From: Pseudomonadota bacterium
GTDB lineage: Bacteria > Pseudomonadota > Gammaproteobacteria > Burkholderiales > Burkholderiaceae_F
Assembly: GCA_021825945.1 (NCBI GenBank)
Contig: JAKAFN010000005.1
Coordinates: forward strand, 62,001 to 126,000
Length of the DNA: 64,000 bases
Direction: 5' to 3'
Within the stretch, counting starts at the first letter, position 1. Every line of letters starts with the position of its first letter. Both the position numbers and the translations under genes were made by a program. Positions 1 to 9,280 of the stretch are shown piece after piece. The notes under the pieces were generated by a model. That model searched no databases. It was given only the letters and a program-made list of their open reading frames with translations, and was not told where the DNA came from.

Positions 1-912
1 GAATTGCTGCTGTGGAATTTCTGGAACTACCTGATGTCGGATTACGCGACCCGCAACGGAACGACGAACACCGGCGCTAGTTATGTGCTGTTCGATGGCC
101 AGGTCCGAGCGCGCGGATGGAACTTCCGCACGCTTGCCCAATGCCTGTCGGCGGTGCCGACGACCCATGCGAGCTACCCAAGCCTGCTCGACTCCTGGGC
201 GGCGAACATGGCGTCCTACCGGGCGGCATATGTCGACGGAACGATCTTCGGCGGCAAGTGGAAGAACAATCTCGGCTGCCTCGGCCTGTATTCCGGCAAT
301 GCGACGGGATCATCTCCGTATGGCATGAACCCGGGCACGATGACGTACTGGTGGGACGCGCCCTGGATGCAGGCGACGATCGCGATGTCGCTGGGGTATG
401 CATGGGATCTGGGCCTTCCCTTGACGGCAGCGCAGCAGGCGGATCACATCGCGGTGCGGGACTTCGGCTATTCGCAGTTCGTGCAACGGGCGGGGCCGCC
501 GAACACGCCGGGGGCGTGGGACTACCGGAACTTTTCCCAGTATGTCGTGCCGTTCTCCTATCCCGGAACCGCGGCACCCGGCAACTGGTTTTCCAGCTGG
601 GGGGAGGCCTATCCGGTCTACGAGGAGTATGGCGGCCCCCTGTTCGGCGTGTTGCCGGCCCTGCAGCCCGGGGACACGACCATGTATTACGGATCGGGAC
701 CCTTGGCGTGGGACGGCAGCAATTGGACCGGCTCGTCGGCGACCTGCTTCCAGATGGTGGCCTTGACCTACGCCGTGGATCACGGCGCAACCGGCGCGGC
801 GACGGGGTGGAAGCAGATCGTCACCAGCGCGAGCTTCGGCAATGCGACATCCACGGTCAACGGCTATCCGACCAATCCGCTGTGGGCGATCTATCCCCGC
901 AATCCACCGTGA
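1..912 (+). CDS. Secreted lipoprotein-like protein, C-terminal part (5' end outside window)
   Basis: The reading frame is open from the first base, so only the last 303 residues are visible. They are about 95% identical by eye, at nucleotide level, to the C-terminal part of the complete protein at 20458-22896. By analogy the missing part should carry a twin-arginine lipoprotein signal and a beta-rich N-terminal domain. The visible segment is rich in Trp, Tyr and Gly and probably alpha-helical, with many aromatic patches of the kind seen in carbohydrate-binding or -cleaving proteins. I do not recognise a named family. A second secreted lipoprotein gene follows after 54 bases. The function is unknown; its place next to exopolysaccharide genes suggests cell-surface or polysaccharide-related work (inference). 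Confidence 0.8.
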   Translation, partial: ELLLWNFWNYLMSDYATRNGTTNTGASYVLFDGQVRARGWNFRTLAQCLSAVPTTHASYPSLLDSWAANMASYRAAYVDGTIFGGKWKNNLGCLGLYSGNATGSSPYGMNPGTMTYWWDAPWMQATIAMSLGYAWDLGLPLTAAQQADHIAVRDFGYSQFVQRAGPPNTPGAWDYRNFSQYVVPFSYPGTAAPGNWFSSWGEAYPVYEEYGGPLFGVLPALQPGDTTMYYGSGPLAWDGSNWTGSSATCFQMVALTYAVDHGATGAATGWKQIVTSASFGNATSTVNGYPTNPLWAIYPRNPP

Positions 913-966
913 TCGGCCGGTGTGCCGACGACGATGCCGCTTCTTCAGCCTGACCGGAGTGTTCCG

Positions 967-2319
967 ATGGCCGCCTTGCCGAAGACCGGTTTGCCGCCGC
1001 AGACCTCCAGTTCCCGGAGGGCCTTGATCAAGGCGTCCGGTTCCCTGGGCTTCTTGGCGCTGACCGGTTGCGGTGGTGGCGGTGTTGCGACGAGCGGCGC
1101 GACCGCAGCCGGAAGCGTCGGCGGCGTGGCGCCGGCCGCGACGGCCTCGGCATCGACGTACACCGGGCCGCCCCCGTCATGGGTACCTGCACCGGGTACG
1201 TTTTCGAACATATCGCAGAACAAGTTGGCCGATGTTGCCCCGGCAGGCTACGTGCTCACCGACGCGGCGGGTCCGTTTGCCAATTGGAGCGGCGGCCGGT
1301 ACAACCCGGACTACTCGGCGCTGGGCGGATACGTCGTTGCCGGGTCCGGACATCTTCCCACCGGGGAGGTGTGCTGGAGTTGCGTGAACGTCTTCAATCT
1401 TGCGACCTTGGAATGGGAGGTGAAGGACGTTCCGGCGACGGCGTGGGCCGAGGGCCAAGAGGACGCCGTGTACGGCCAGTTTCCCGATGGAACGTTCTAC
1501 ATGCCGCATACCTATGGTGGCCTGGAAATCCAGTCGGCCGCCAATGGCGGCGGCAGCCAGGGGTCGCTGATCCAGTTTTTTTCGGCGGGATCCAGCTATA
1601 TCTATCCGACGCGGGTGAACCGCTACGATTTGTCGCAGGCGGTTGCGACCTACGGGTCGAGCGTCACGCGCGTGATCGATTCGATTCCTACCGGCGGGAT
1701 CAGCGCGTCGTATCCGATGACCGCGTTCGACAGTTTCCGCAACGGATGGTGGGTGCTTTCCTACAACGGAAACGGGCCGGTGTTCTTCGTCGACGCGAAG
1801 AATTACGCCATGACGGCCTATTCCAATGCTGGCTACAACGATTATGGGAATCAGTTCATTGTGTACCTGCCGCCGCCGTATGACTTCTTGCTCGGATTCG
1901 GGAACTCCGGGCCGAACGGGGTCGATCTGTCGTTCTGGGGGTGCCCCGCATCGACTCCCGACGTTCCCTGGACGAATCTGACGGCGAACGTGCAACTGCA
2001 GCCCGGGACGACCCTGCCGCTCGAATATTCCTGTGGCGGATGCTGGTCGACGATCCTGAATGCGGTCGTGATGTACGAGGCCCAAGGCTCGTATCGGGTG
2101 CATTCCCTGATTCCCCCGTCGCCCGCCAGCCTGCTCACCGGAACCTGGATGCTGACCAGCCAGACGCTTGCCGGGGTCAACGGGGCGACGCCCTGCGTGG
2201 ACACGGTGGCCAACAACGGTGCTTACGGGCGGTTCGTCGAAGTCCCCGCGGCCCGGGTCTTTGTGTGGTGTGACTCCATCAGCGGTCCGGTACAGGCCTG
2301 GCGTTTGGCGAATATGTGA
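967..2319 (+). CDS. Tat-type lipoprotein, probable beta-propeller (kelch-like)
   Basis: Predicted 450-residue exported protein. The N-terminus has a twin-arginine motif (SRRALIK) followed by a hydrophobic stretch and the lipobox-like LTGCGGGG, so it is probably exported folded and lipid-anchored. I chose ATG 967 because a GGAG lies seven bases upstream; a GTG at 922 is in frame but has no such site. The mature part repeats Gly-rich beta-strand blocks with WxxGGxY and G-Y-V-V patterns, as in kelch or galactose-oxidase-like propellers. It resembles in style the protein at 27111-28499. No catalytic residues can be assigned. It sits between a related lipoprotein and cysC at the start of the export block. 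Confidence 0.7.
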   Translation: MAALPKTGLPPQTSSSRRALIKASGSLGFLALTGCGGGGVATSGATAAGSVGGVAPAATASASTYTGPPPSWVPAPGTFSNISQNKLADVAPAGYVLTDAAGPFANWSGGRYNPDYSALGGYVVAGSGHLPTGEVCWSCVNVFNLATLEWEVKDVPATAWAEGQEDAVYGQFPDGTFYMPHTYGGLEIQSAANGGGSQGSLIQFFSAGSSYIYPTRVNRYDLSQAVATYGSSVTRVIDSIPTGGISASYPMTAFDSFRNGWWVLSYNGNGPVFFVDAKNYAMTAYSNAGYNDYGNQFIVYLPPPYDFLLGFGNSGPNGVDLSFWGCPASTPDVPWTNLTANVQLQPGTTLPLEYSCGGCWSTILNAVVMYEAQGSYRVHSLIPPSPASLLTGTWMLTSQTLAGVNGATPCVDTVANNGAYGRFVEVPAARVFVWCDSISGPVQAWRLANM

Positions 2320-2391
2320 TCTGTTGCGCTATCCTGCGCCGATCGTCGGCATTCCGACCTGCCGACGGATTTTCCGGAACCCCGATCCCTG

Positions 2392-2955
2392 ATGGATATC
2401 CTCAGCGTGACCCGCGAAGACCGCGAACGGCTCAACGGCCACCGCGGACGGGTGGTGTGGTTCACCGGCCTTTCGGGGGCGGGGAAATCCACCCTCGCCA
2501 ACGCCCTGGCGGCGGCCCTCCATGCCGAGGGCAAGCGCACCTACGTGCTGGATGGCGACGAAGTGCGCCGGGGGCTGAGCCGCGATCTCGGCTTCACCGA
2601 GGCGGAGCGCGCCGAGAACATCCGGCGGATTGCCGAAGTCGCCCGGATCCTGATGGACGCCGGCCTCATCGTCATGACCGCCTTCATCTCGCCGTTCCGC
2701 CGGGAACGGGAACTCGCCCGCCAGTGCATCGGCGCCGACGATTTTCTCGAGGTCTACGTCGACACGCCGCTGGAAATCTGCGAACGGCGCGACCCCAAGG
2801 GGCTCTACCGCAAGGCCCGCAGCGGCCGGCTGCCGAACATGACCGGGATCGACAGTCCCTACGAGCCGCCGGAAGCGCCGCGGCTCGTCCTGCGGACGGA
2901 AGGCGTCGCCCTCGAACGCAACGTCGACGCGCTCCGGAGGGCCCTGTCGGCGTGA
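2392..2955 (+). CDS. cysC: Adenylyl-sulfate kinase
   Basis: Converts adenosine 5'-phosphosulfate (APS) plus ATP to PAPS, the activated sulfate donor, in the cytoplasm. At 187 residues it has the usual length of a single-domain APS kinase. Walker A GLSGAGKS lies at residues 26-33, followed by the [15 protein letters not shown] substrate loop (54-68), and the ISPFRRER motif with the phospho-Ser near residue 100. The [10 protein letters not shown] lid is intact. No ATP sulfurylase or PAPS reductase gene is nearby, so here it stands with polysaccharide genes rather than in an assimilation operon. Sulfation of the polymer is possible, but I see no sulfotransferase in the window. Confidence 0.95.
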   Translation: MDILSVTREDRERLNGHRGRVVWFTGLSGAGKSTLANALAAALHAEGKRTYVLDGDEVRRGLSRDLGFTEAERAENIRRIAEVARILMDAGLIVMTAFISPFRRERELARQCIGADDFLEVYVDTPLEICERRDPKGLYRKARSGRLPNMTGIDSPYEPPEAPRLVLRTEGVALERNVDALRRALSA

Positions 2956-2984
2956 GCCGTGCGCGTCCTGTCATCGAAATTCGC

Positions 2985-3014
2985 TTGAAAGTGCGGTACA
3001 AAACAATGGATAAT
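2985..3014 (+). promoter_or_regulatory. Candidate sigma-70 promoter for the export block
   Basis: TTGAAA (2985-2990), an 18-base spacer and GATAAT (3009-3014) lie upstream of the ATPase gene at 3094. The predicted start point is near 3021, giving a leader of about 73 bases. The genes from 3094 to 10429 follow on the same strand with mostly short gaps (the longest about 160 bases), so this may drive the whole export block. Confidence 0.5.
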
Positions 3015-3093
3015 CCCCGGTTGCCATGCAATTCGGGCTGGTAATCTCGCCGCAGCTTTCTTTTTCCCCGGGCATCGCGACCACCTCACCGCC

Positions 3094-4182
3094 ATGTACG
3101 AAGCCTATTTCGGCCTTGCCGCCAGCCCGTTCCAGCTCAACCCCGACCCCACGTTCCTGTTCGAGAGCAAGGGGCACCGGCGCGCGTACTCGTATCTGCA
3201 GTACGGCGCGTTCCAGGGCGAGGGGTTCATCGTCGTCACGGGCGAGGTCGGCGCCGGCAAGACCACCCTGGTGCGCGCGCTCTTGCGCGAGATCGACCCC
3301 AAGCGGGTGGTCGCCGCCCAGCTCGTCAGCACGCAGTTGGAAGCCGACGACCTGTTGCGCTCGGTGGCGATCGCCTTCGGGTTGCCGGCAAAGACGACCG
3401 GCAAGGCCGAGCTGCTGGCCGAAATCGAATCCTTCCTGCTTTCCCTGATCACCCTGGGCCAGCGGGCGCTGCTGGTCGTCGACGAGGCGCAGAATCTCAG
3501 CCCGCGGGCGATGGAAGAGCTTCGCATGCTGTCCAACTTCCAGTTGGGCCAGCACGCCTTGTTGCAGAGTTTTCTCGTCGGCCAGCCCGAACTGCGCGAC
3601 ATGTTGCGCACGCCCGCGCTGCGGCAACTGCGTCAGCGCATCACCGCCTCCTATCACCTCGGCCCGATGGAAGAGGCGGAAACCCGGGCGTATGTGGAAC
3701 ACCGCCTGCGCAAGGTCGGTTGGCGCGGTGACCCGGCGTGGGACGACGCCGCTTTTCCGGCCCTGCACGCCGCCACCGGCGGCCTGCCCCGGCGCATCAA
3801 TGCGTTGTGCAACCGGGTGCTGCTGGCCACGTACCTGGGCGAGAGCCATCGCATCGGGGCGGTGGACGTGGCCGCGGTCGAGGAAGAACTGCGCCAGGAA
3901 TTGGGGATGGACCCGTTCGGGGTGGTCGGCGCGGGCGAGGACGACGTTTTGGCCGGCGATGGCGGGGCGGCGCGCCAATCCCAGGCGGCGATTGTCGCCC
4001 GCCTGGATCGCATCGAACAGAGCATTGCCGCGCTGACCGAACTCGTCCGCGGGGGAATGCATGGAACCGCCGGTGCCGACGCCAGCCGATCGGCTCCGCA
4101 ACGGATCGGCGGCATCGTGCCGGGTTCGGGGAAGGGCCCGATGCTGGGTCTGGTGGCGCGGCGACGGATCCGCGGAGTCTGA
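3094..4182 (+). CDS. XrtA/PEP-CTERM locus AAA ATPase (ExeA-like)
   Basis: A cytoplasmic AAA ATPase of the kind found in exosortase/exopolysaccharide loci (the 'putative secretion ATPase, PEP-CTERM locus' family, related to ExeA). The N-terminus MYEAYFGLAASPFQL is the family signature. Walker A GEVGAGKTT is at residues 50-58 and Walker B LLVVDEAQ at about 126-133. A helical lid domain with LRQRITASYHL and GLPRRIN motifs follows. The last 90 residues are low in conservation and charged. It is the first gene of the export block, 45 bases ahead of the tyrosine kinase. The precise job is unknown; a role in regulating or powering polymer export is inferred from context. Confidence 0.9.
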   Translation: MYEAYFGLAASPFQLNPDPTFLFESKGHRRAYSYLQYGAFQGEGFIVVTGEVGAGKTTLVRALLREIDPKRVVAAQLVSTQLEADDLLRSVAIAFGLPAKTTGKAELLAEIESFLLSLITLGQRALLVVDEAQNLSPRAMEELRMLSNFQLGQHALLQSFLVGQPELRDMLRTPALRQLRQRITASYHLGPMEEAETRAYVEHRLRKVGWRGDPAWDDAAFPALHAATGGLPRRINALCNRVLLATYLGESHRIGAVDVAAVEEELRQELGMDPFGVVGAGEDDVLAGDGGAARQSQAAIVARLDRIEQSIAALTELVRGGMHGTAGADASRSAPQRIGGIVPGSGKGPMLGLVARRRIRGV

Positions 4183-4227
4183 TATGGCACTGGGCGATCC
4201 ATGGCAAGCGATCTTCGGGACTCATCG

Positions 4228-5229
4228 ATGAGCATCATCGAACAAGCCGCACGCCGCATGGAGGCGTTGCGACGGGCCGGGGTGCAGGCCGGGTTGCCCG
4301 CGACGGGCCTGCCCGGCGGCGCGGATTCCGGAGCCTCGGCCGGCGCGGGCCGCAACGGAAGCGCGACGGAAGGCCGGTCGGCCGGTGCGGACCGCCCGCC
4401 GGCCGCAGCGACTCCGGCGGCTACCGCTGCGCCGGTGCGCCACGATCAGGATGGCCGGCGCAGCGTGGAGATCGATTTCGCGCGCGCCGCGGAAAACGGC
4501 TTTTTGATGCCCAACCTGGCGCGCAATCGCCTGGCCGACGAATTCCGCGCCGCCAAGCACGGCCTGCTGCAAAACATCCGCGGCCAGTCGGCGGCGCCCG
4601 TCAAGCGCGCCAACTGCATCATGGTCACCAGCGCGCTGCCCGGGGAAGGCAAGACCTTCTCCAGCGTCAACCTTGCGCTGTCGCTGGCCCGCGAGGTCGA
4701 TCTGCGAACCCTGCTCGTCGATGCCGACGTGCTCAACCCCAGCGTGCTCAAGCGCCTCGGGCTGGCGGCCGAACGCGGCCTGCTCGACCTCGTCACCGAC
4801 CCGGATCTGGGACTCGACGACCTCGTGCTGCGCACCAACATCGACAAGTTGAGCCTGCTGCCCGCCGGAACGCCGAGCGAACATTCGACCGAACTGCTGG
4901 CCAGCGACGCGATGGACCGCCTGATCGGGAATCTGGCGACCTACGACCCGAACCGGGTGGTGGTGTTCGATGCCCCCCCGCTGCTGGTCGCGCCGGAAAC
5001 CCGTCAACTGGCCGAGCACGTCGGGCAGATCGTACTGGTGGTGGAGGCGCAGCGCACGCCCCGTGCGGCGGTGCTTGCGGCGATCGAAGCCATCAAGGGT
5101 CGGCCGGTGGTGATGACCTTGCTCAACAAGGCCCGGACGGGGTCGGGCAAGCGATATGGATATGGCTATGGGTATGGCTACGGCTATGGCTATGGCAAAT
5201 CCCGCCGGGAGGACTCCGCGGCGGCATAG
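4228..5229 (+). CDS. XrtA-associated tyrosine autokinase (BY-kinase, CpsD/Wzc-like)
   Basis: A bacterial tyrosine kinase that pairs with the chain-length protein at 6023-7588 to control polymer length and export. With a start at ATG 4228 (MSIIEQAARRMEALRRAG, typical of the family) it has 333 residues; ATG 4201 is a weaker alternative. A Pro/Ala-rich linker follows. Walker A SALPGEGKT lies at 135-143, Walker A' LLVDADVLNPS near 162-172 and Walker B VVVFDAPP further on. The C-terminus carries seven consecutive Tyr-Gly pairs, the expected autophosphorylation cluster, then a short basic tail. There is no membrane segment, so it is the separate-polypeptide form. Confidence 0.92.
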   Translation: MSIIEQAARRMEALRRAGVQAGLPATGLPGGADSGASAGAGRNGSATEGRSAGADRPPAAATPAATAAPVRHDQDGRRSVEIDFARAAENGFLMPNLARNRLADEFRAAKHGLLQNIRGQSAAPVKRANCIMVTSALPGEGKTFSSVNLALSLAREVDLRTLLVDADVLNPSVLKRLGLAAERGLLDLVTDPDLGLDDLVLRTNIDKLSLLPAGTPSEHSTELLASDAMDRLIGNLATYDPNRVVVFDAPPLLVAPETRQLAEHVGQIVLVVEAQRTPRAAVLAAIEAIKGRPVVMTLLNKARTGSGKRYGYGYGYGYGYGYGKSRREDSAAA

Positions 5230-5391
5230 GGCATCGATACCGGCGGCAAGCGGGCAGGAGCGGACGGAATGCGGAGGGCGCTGCGCGACATTGCGCAAAG
5301 GCCCGCCGATGGATTACAAACGCGGTTTTTGTGCAGTTTTTGTGACGGCGACACCGAACATGCCGTCGAATCGGAGGAGCGGGGGAAGACT

Positions 5392-6009
5392 ATGGGTGCG
5401 TATTTGCGCAAACAGGGGAAATTGCTGTGCTGCGGCCTGGCCGCCGTGATCATGCTGGCCGCCTGCAGTTCGTTGCCGCAGGCGCCCGTCGACGCGGCCT
5501 CGCCGAACTATCAATACCTGATCGGGCCGCAGGACAAGATCAACGTCATCGTCTGGCGCAATCCGGAGTTGTCGTTCGTCGGGCCGGTGCGGCCGGACGG
5601 CAAGATTTCGATCCCGCTGGTCAACGACCTGCCGGCCGTCGGCCGCACGTCGACCCAACTGTCGGCGGACATCGAGCGCGCCTTGAGCCGCTACATCCGC
5701 GACCCGGTGGTGACCGTGGTGGTGACGGCGTTTTCCGGGCCGTACGACCAGCAGATCCGGGTGATCGGCCAGGCGGCGCACCCGCAGGCGGTGCCGTATC
5801 GCCAGGGCATGACCCTGCTCGACGTCATGATCGCCGTCGGCGGGCTGACCGATTTCGCGTCCGGCAACCGGGCGGTGCTGGTGCGTGGCTCCGAGCATGA
5901 CAAGAGCTACCACGTGCGGCTCAACGACCTGATCAAGCACGGCGACATCACGGCCAACGTCGATGTCCTGCCGGGCGACATCCTGATCATCCCACAAAGC
6001 TGGTTCTGA
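5392..6009 (+). CDS. XrtA-system polysaccharide export lipoprotein (Wza/EpsE-like)
   Basis: An outer-membrane or periplasmic export component of the Wza/KpsD superfamily. ATG 5392 is chosen because GGAGGAG and GGGGGAAG lie just upstream; an in-frame ATG at 5269 would add 41 unlikely residues. The 205-residue product has a lipoprotein signal ending in LAAC with Cys25 as the lipidation site. A poly-export domain starts with YLIGPQDKINVIVWRNPELS (about 38-57), followed by an SLBB-type domain. It is much shorter than Wza and lacks the C-terminal helix that forms the Wza outer-membrane pore, as is usual in XrtA loci. The partner is the chain-length protein 13 bases downstream. Confidence 0.9.
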   Translation: MGAYLRKQGKLLCCGLAAVIMLAACSSLPQAPVDAASPNYQYLIGPQDKINVIVWRNPELSFVGPVRPDGKISIPLVNDLPAVGRTSTQLSADIERALSRYIRDPVVTVVVTAFSGPYDQQIRVIGQAAHPQAVPYRQGMTLLDVMIAVGGLTDFASGNRAVLVRGSEHDKSYHVRLNDLIKHGDITANVDVLPGDILIIPQSWF

Positions 6010-6022
6010 GGGCGCGCCGGTC

Positions 6023-7588
6023 GTGGATGACATTCTCGGTCCGGTATTGGCCCAGTTGCGCGCCACGTGGAGCCGGCGCTGGGCCGGCCTGCTGGTGGCG
6101 TGGATCGTGGCGGCGGTGGCGGCCGTCGTCGTCTGGCGCGTGCCCGAGCGCTGGGAGGCCGACGCGCGGGTCTACGTCGACACCCAGACGGTGCTGCGGC
6201 CGCTGCTGAGCGGTTTGGCGGTGCAGCCCGACGTCGACCAGATGGTGTCGATCCTCGCCCGGACCCTGATCACCCGGCCCAACCTCGAAAAGCTGGTCGG
6301 GATGGCGAAGCTCCTGCCCCCCGGCGCCAATCAGCAGACGTTCGATCGGATGATCGAGAAGCTCCAGGCCGAAATCCAGATCTCGGCGGCGGGCGATCGG
6401 GATCTCTATGTCATCCGCTATCGGGACACCGACCCGCAGCGCGCCAAGCGGGTGGTGCAGAGCCTGGTCGAGCTGTTCATCAGTTCGACCGCCGGCGGCA
6501 AGCGCCGCGACAGCGAGCAGGCGCGCGCCTTCATCGACGAGCAGATCGCCGAGTACGAGAAGAAGCTCGAAGATGCCGAGAATCGCGTCAAGGAGTTCAA
6601 GCTGAAGAACTTCGGGTACAGCGGCATCGCCGTCAAGGATCGCTATGCCCAGCTTTCGCTGTTGTCCGATGAGTTGACCAAGTCGCGCATGGACCTGCAC
6701 GCGGCCCAGGATGCGCGCGACGCCATCCAGCGCCAGTTGAGCGGCGAGGACCCGGTGCTGCTGACCGAGGTTGCGCCGACCCCGGGCTTTGGCGGCACGT
6801 CCGAATGGGATGCGCGGCTCGATGCCCTGCACAAGCAACTGGACGACCTGACCCGGCGCTATACCGACAACTATCCTGACGTGGTGGAGACCAAGCGCCT
6901 GATCGCCCGGATCGAAGCCGAGAAGAAGGCGGCGCAGTCCAAGCGGCTGGCCCAGCTCGGCGTATCGGCCTCGCACATCAGTCCGCCGGCGACCAATCCG
7001 GTTTACCAGCAGTTGCAGGTCGCATTGAGCGAGGCCGATGCCAATGTGGCCGCCCTGCAGTCGCGCACCAATGATCTCGAAGCGCAGTTGAACGGGCTCC
7101 GGGCGACGGCCGCGCACGTGCCGGAGGTCGAAGCGGAAATGGCCAAGCTCAATCGCGACTATGACGTCATCCGGCACAACTACGATGCGCTGGTCCAGCG
7201 CCGCGAGCAGGCGGCGATTTCGGAAGACGTCGATGCCAATGCCCAGATGGCGGTGTTCCGGGTGATCGATCCCCCGCACGTGCTGCGCAAGCCGGTGTTC
7301 CCGGGCCATATCGCGCTGGCTGCGTTGGCGGTGTTGGCATCCCTGGGCGCGGGCGTGGCGGTTGCCTTCGGCCTGACGCAGGTGTTCCCGCGGGTCGAGA
7401 GCGCCGCCGATCTGCGGCAGCTGAGCGGCGGTCTGCCCTTGCTGGGAACCATTTCGATGCTGGTCGATGCCCGCCGACAGCGCCGGGAGCGGTTTGGCGC
7501 GCTGGCATTCGGCGGCGGATTGGGCGGATTGTTGTTCGTTTCCGGAGTCTGGATCGTATGGATGGCTTTGCATCCGGCCGTGGTCTGA
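6023..7588 (+). CDS. XrtA-system polysaccharide chain-length determinant (Wzz/PCP family)
   Basis: An inner-membrane co-polymerase that sets polymer length and recruits the tyrosine kinase. The start is GTG 6023. The 521-residue product has a transmembrane helix at about 15-35, a long periplasmic part with coiled-coil stretches around 150-290, and a second helix near 428-448. A third hydrophobic segment near 494-515 is more than the classic two of Wzz. There is no kinase domain; that is the separate gene at 4228. It follows the export lipoprotein by 13 bases and precedes the beta-barrel gene, so the envelope-spanning exporter is encoded in order. Confidence 0.9.
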   Translation: MDDILGPVLAQLRATWSRRWAGLLVAWIVAAVAAVVVWRVPERWEADARVYVDTQTVLRPLLSGLAVQPDVDQMVSILARTLITRPNLEKLVGMAKLLPPGANQQTFDRMIEKLQAEIQISAAGDRDLYVIRYRDTDPQRAKRVVQSLVELFISSTAGGKRRDSEQARAFIDEQIAEYEKKLEDAENRVKEFKLKNFGYSGIAVKDRYAQLSLLSDELTKSRMDLHAAQDARDAIQRQLSGEDPVLLTEVAPTPGFGGTSEWDARLDALHKQLDDLTRRYTDNYPDVVETKRLIARIEAEKKAAQSKRLAQLGVSASHISPPATNPVYQQLQVALSEADANVAALQSRTNDLEAQLNGLRATAAHVPEVEAEMAKLNRDYDVIRHNYDALVQRREQAAISEDVDANAQMAVFRVIDPPHVLRKPVFPGHIALAALAVLASLGAGVAVAFGLTQVFPRVESAADLRQLSGGLPLLGTISMLVDARRQRRERFGALAFGGGLGGLLFVSGVWIVWMALHPAVV

Positions 7589-7605
7589 GGGGCGGTCGAA
7601 TCCGT

Positions 7606-9267
7606 ATGCCGGCACTGGGGAAACGTCATCCACGAAGCAAGCGCACGGGAATCGGGGTGCCCTTTTCCCGCGAGCCGCGGGCCTCTCGCGGGGGCAATGG
7701 CGGAACGCTGCTTGCCGCGCTGCTTGTCGCAGGGGCGGCGCCGGTCGCGGCGCAGACCGCCGACGCTGGCAGCACCGGTTTCTTTCAGGCGTCGATTCAG
7801 ACCCAGGAGACCTATACCAGCAATGCGTATTTCGGGTTCCAGCCGGGCTCGCGTCCCGACTGGATCACCCAGGTCACGCCCTCGCTGGTCGCCAACAAGA
7901 CCGACCCGAATTTCCAGTTCACGGCCAATTTGTCCGCCGATGCCGTCAGCTACGCGCGCGGTTCGGAGCCCAATATGGTGTTGCCGACGGGTGGCATGGA
8001 TGGGATCTGGCACGCCGTTGGGGATCATCTTACGGTCGATGCCGGCGCCCAAGTGGCGCAGGTGCCGAACTATCTCTATCTGCCGACGCCGCAGGCCGGG
8101 GCGACGAGTTTCAACACCTTCTCCAACTACACCTACCATCTCAATCCGGAATGGAAGGGGATGTTTCCCGGGGCGGTGCAGTACGACCTGCAAAGCAACA
8201 ACGGCTGGTCGCGTGCCGTGGGGGCGCCGCCAGGGGAAGCCGGGAATTCGTACTTCGGCGACAACGTCGTCGATCTGCTGAAAAAGCCGACCCCCGCCGG
8301 TTGGGAATTCCGTGCCGAGGATCTGTACTCGAACTACCAGTTTTCGGGGCTCGGCGGGTTCAACTATCCGCCCACGCGCCAGGAAGATGCACGCCTGTTC
8401 CTGCGCGCGGCCCCCGATCCGCATTGGACGGTCGGCCTGCGCGGCGGCATCGAGCGCGAAAACTACATCGACAACAATCAGTGGCATTCGATCGTCGGCG
8501 GTGAGTTCGCCTGGGTTCCCACCGAACGCAGCAACCTCTCCGGCGACGTCGAGCGGCACTATTACGGCACGACCTACCACTACTCGATTACCCATCGCAA
8601 CCCGTGGTTCGCGACCAGCATCACCGGCGGCCGCGACATTTCCACCACGCCGGAGGAAATGTTTGCGCTGCCGGCGACCGGGAACGTCGCGAGCCTGCTC
8701 GATGCGATGTTGATGACGCAATACCCCGATCCCGGGGCGCGCGCACTTGCGGTGCAGAACCTGATCACCAGTTCCAACCTGCCGAATACCTTGACCGCGC
8801 CGACGGCCGTCTTCGCGCCCATCGCCTTCCTGAGCCAGAACAACCAGGGGTCGGTTGCCTGGCTGGGACACCGCAACACCGTGACCGTGACGGTGTTCGA
8901 CTCGAGCACACGCGTCATTCCCTCGGCGTTCACCCCGGCCGTATCGTCGTCGTCGATGTCCTCGTTCATCTTCGATGACGTGCAGCGCGGTGCCACGGTC
9001 AATCTCAGCCATCAACTGACCAAACTCTCCACCCTGACCGCCACCGTCACCGGATCGCGGGTGACCGGCATCGGATCCCAGGCCGGCATGTTCGGCAATC
9101 AGGGCTCGGTGATCGTGCAATGGAACGTCGCGATGTCGTCGAAGGACGGGGTGCTGTTCGGCTTGCGCGACCAGTACTTCGCGTCGCCGGCCGGCGTCAA
9201 TTCGCTGTTCGGTTTCGGTAGCCAGCGCGAAAAAGCGGCCTACGTCGCCCTGACCCACCGTTTCTGA
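7606..9267 (+). CDS. PEP-CTERM system-associated outer-membrane beta-barrel (TIGR03016-like)
   Basis: A 553-residue outer-membrane protein of the family found with XrtA exopolysaccharide loci. ATG 7606 has GAGGGGCGG about ten bases upstream; the earlier in-frame ATG at 7558 overlaps the previous gene. The signal sequence ends near AAPVAAQ. The mature part is a series of amphipathic beta strands with Trp/Tyr girdles, and the last residue is Phe (ALTHRF), the usual outer-membrane insertion signal. A long Ser-rich loop lies around residues 440-460. It may form or stabilise the outer-membrane exit for the polymer, since the export lipoprotein has no pore helix (inference). Confidence 0.85.
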   Translation: MPALGKRHPRSKRTGIGVPFSREPRASRGGNGGTLLAALLVAGAAPVAAQTADAGSTGFFQASIQTQETYTSNAYFGFQPGSRPDWITQVTPSLVANKTDPNFQFTANLSADAVSYARGSEPNMVLPTGGMDGIWHAVGDHLTVDAGAQVAQVPNYLYLPTPQAGATSFNTFSNYTYHLNPEWKGMFPGAVQYDLQSNNGWSRAVGAPPGEAGNSYFGDNVVDLLKKPTPAGWEFRAEDLYSNYQFSGLGGFNYPPTRQEDARLFLRAAPDPHWTVGLRGGIERENYIDNNQWHSIVGGEFAWVPTERSNLSGDVERHYYGTTYHYSITHRNPWFATSITGGRDISTTPEEMFALPATGNVASLLDAMLMTQYPDPGARALAVQNLITSSNLPNTLTAPTAVFAPIAFLSQNNQGSVAWLGHRNTVTVTVFDSSTRVIPSAFTPAVSSSSMSSFIFDDVQRGATVNLSHQLTKLSTLTATVTGSRVTGIGSQAGMFGNQGSVIVQWNVAMSSKDGVLFGLRDQYFASPAGVNSLFGFGSQREKAAYVALTHRF

Positions 9268-9280
9268 CGCGGCGCGGGCC

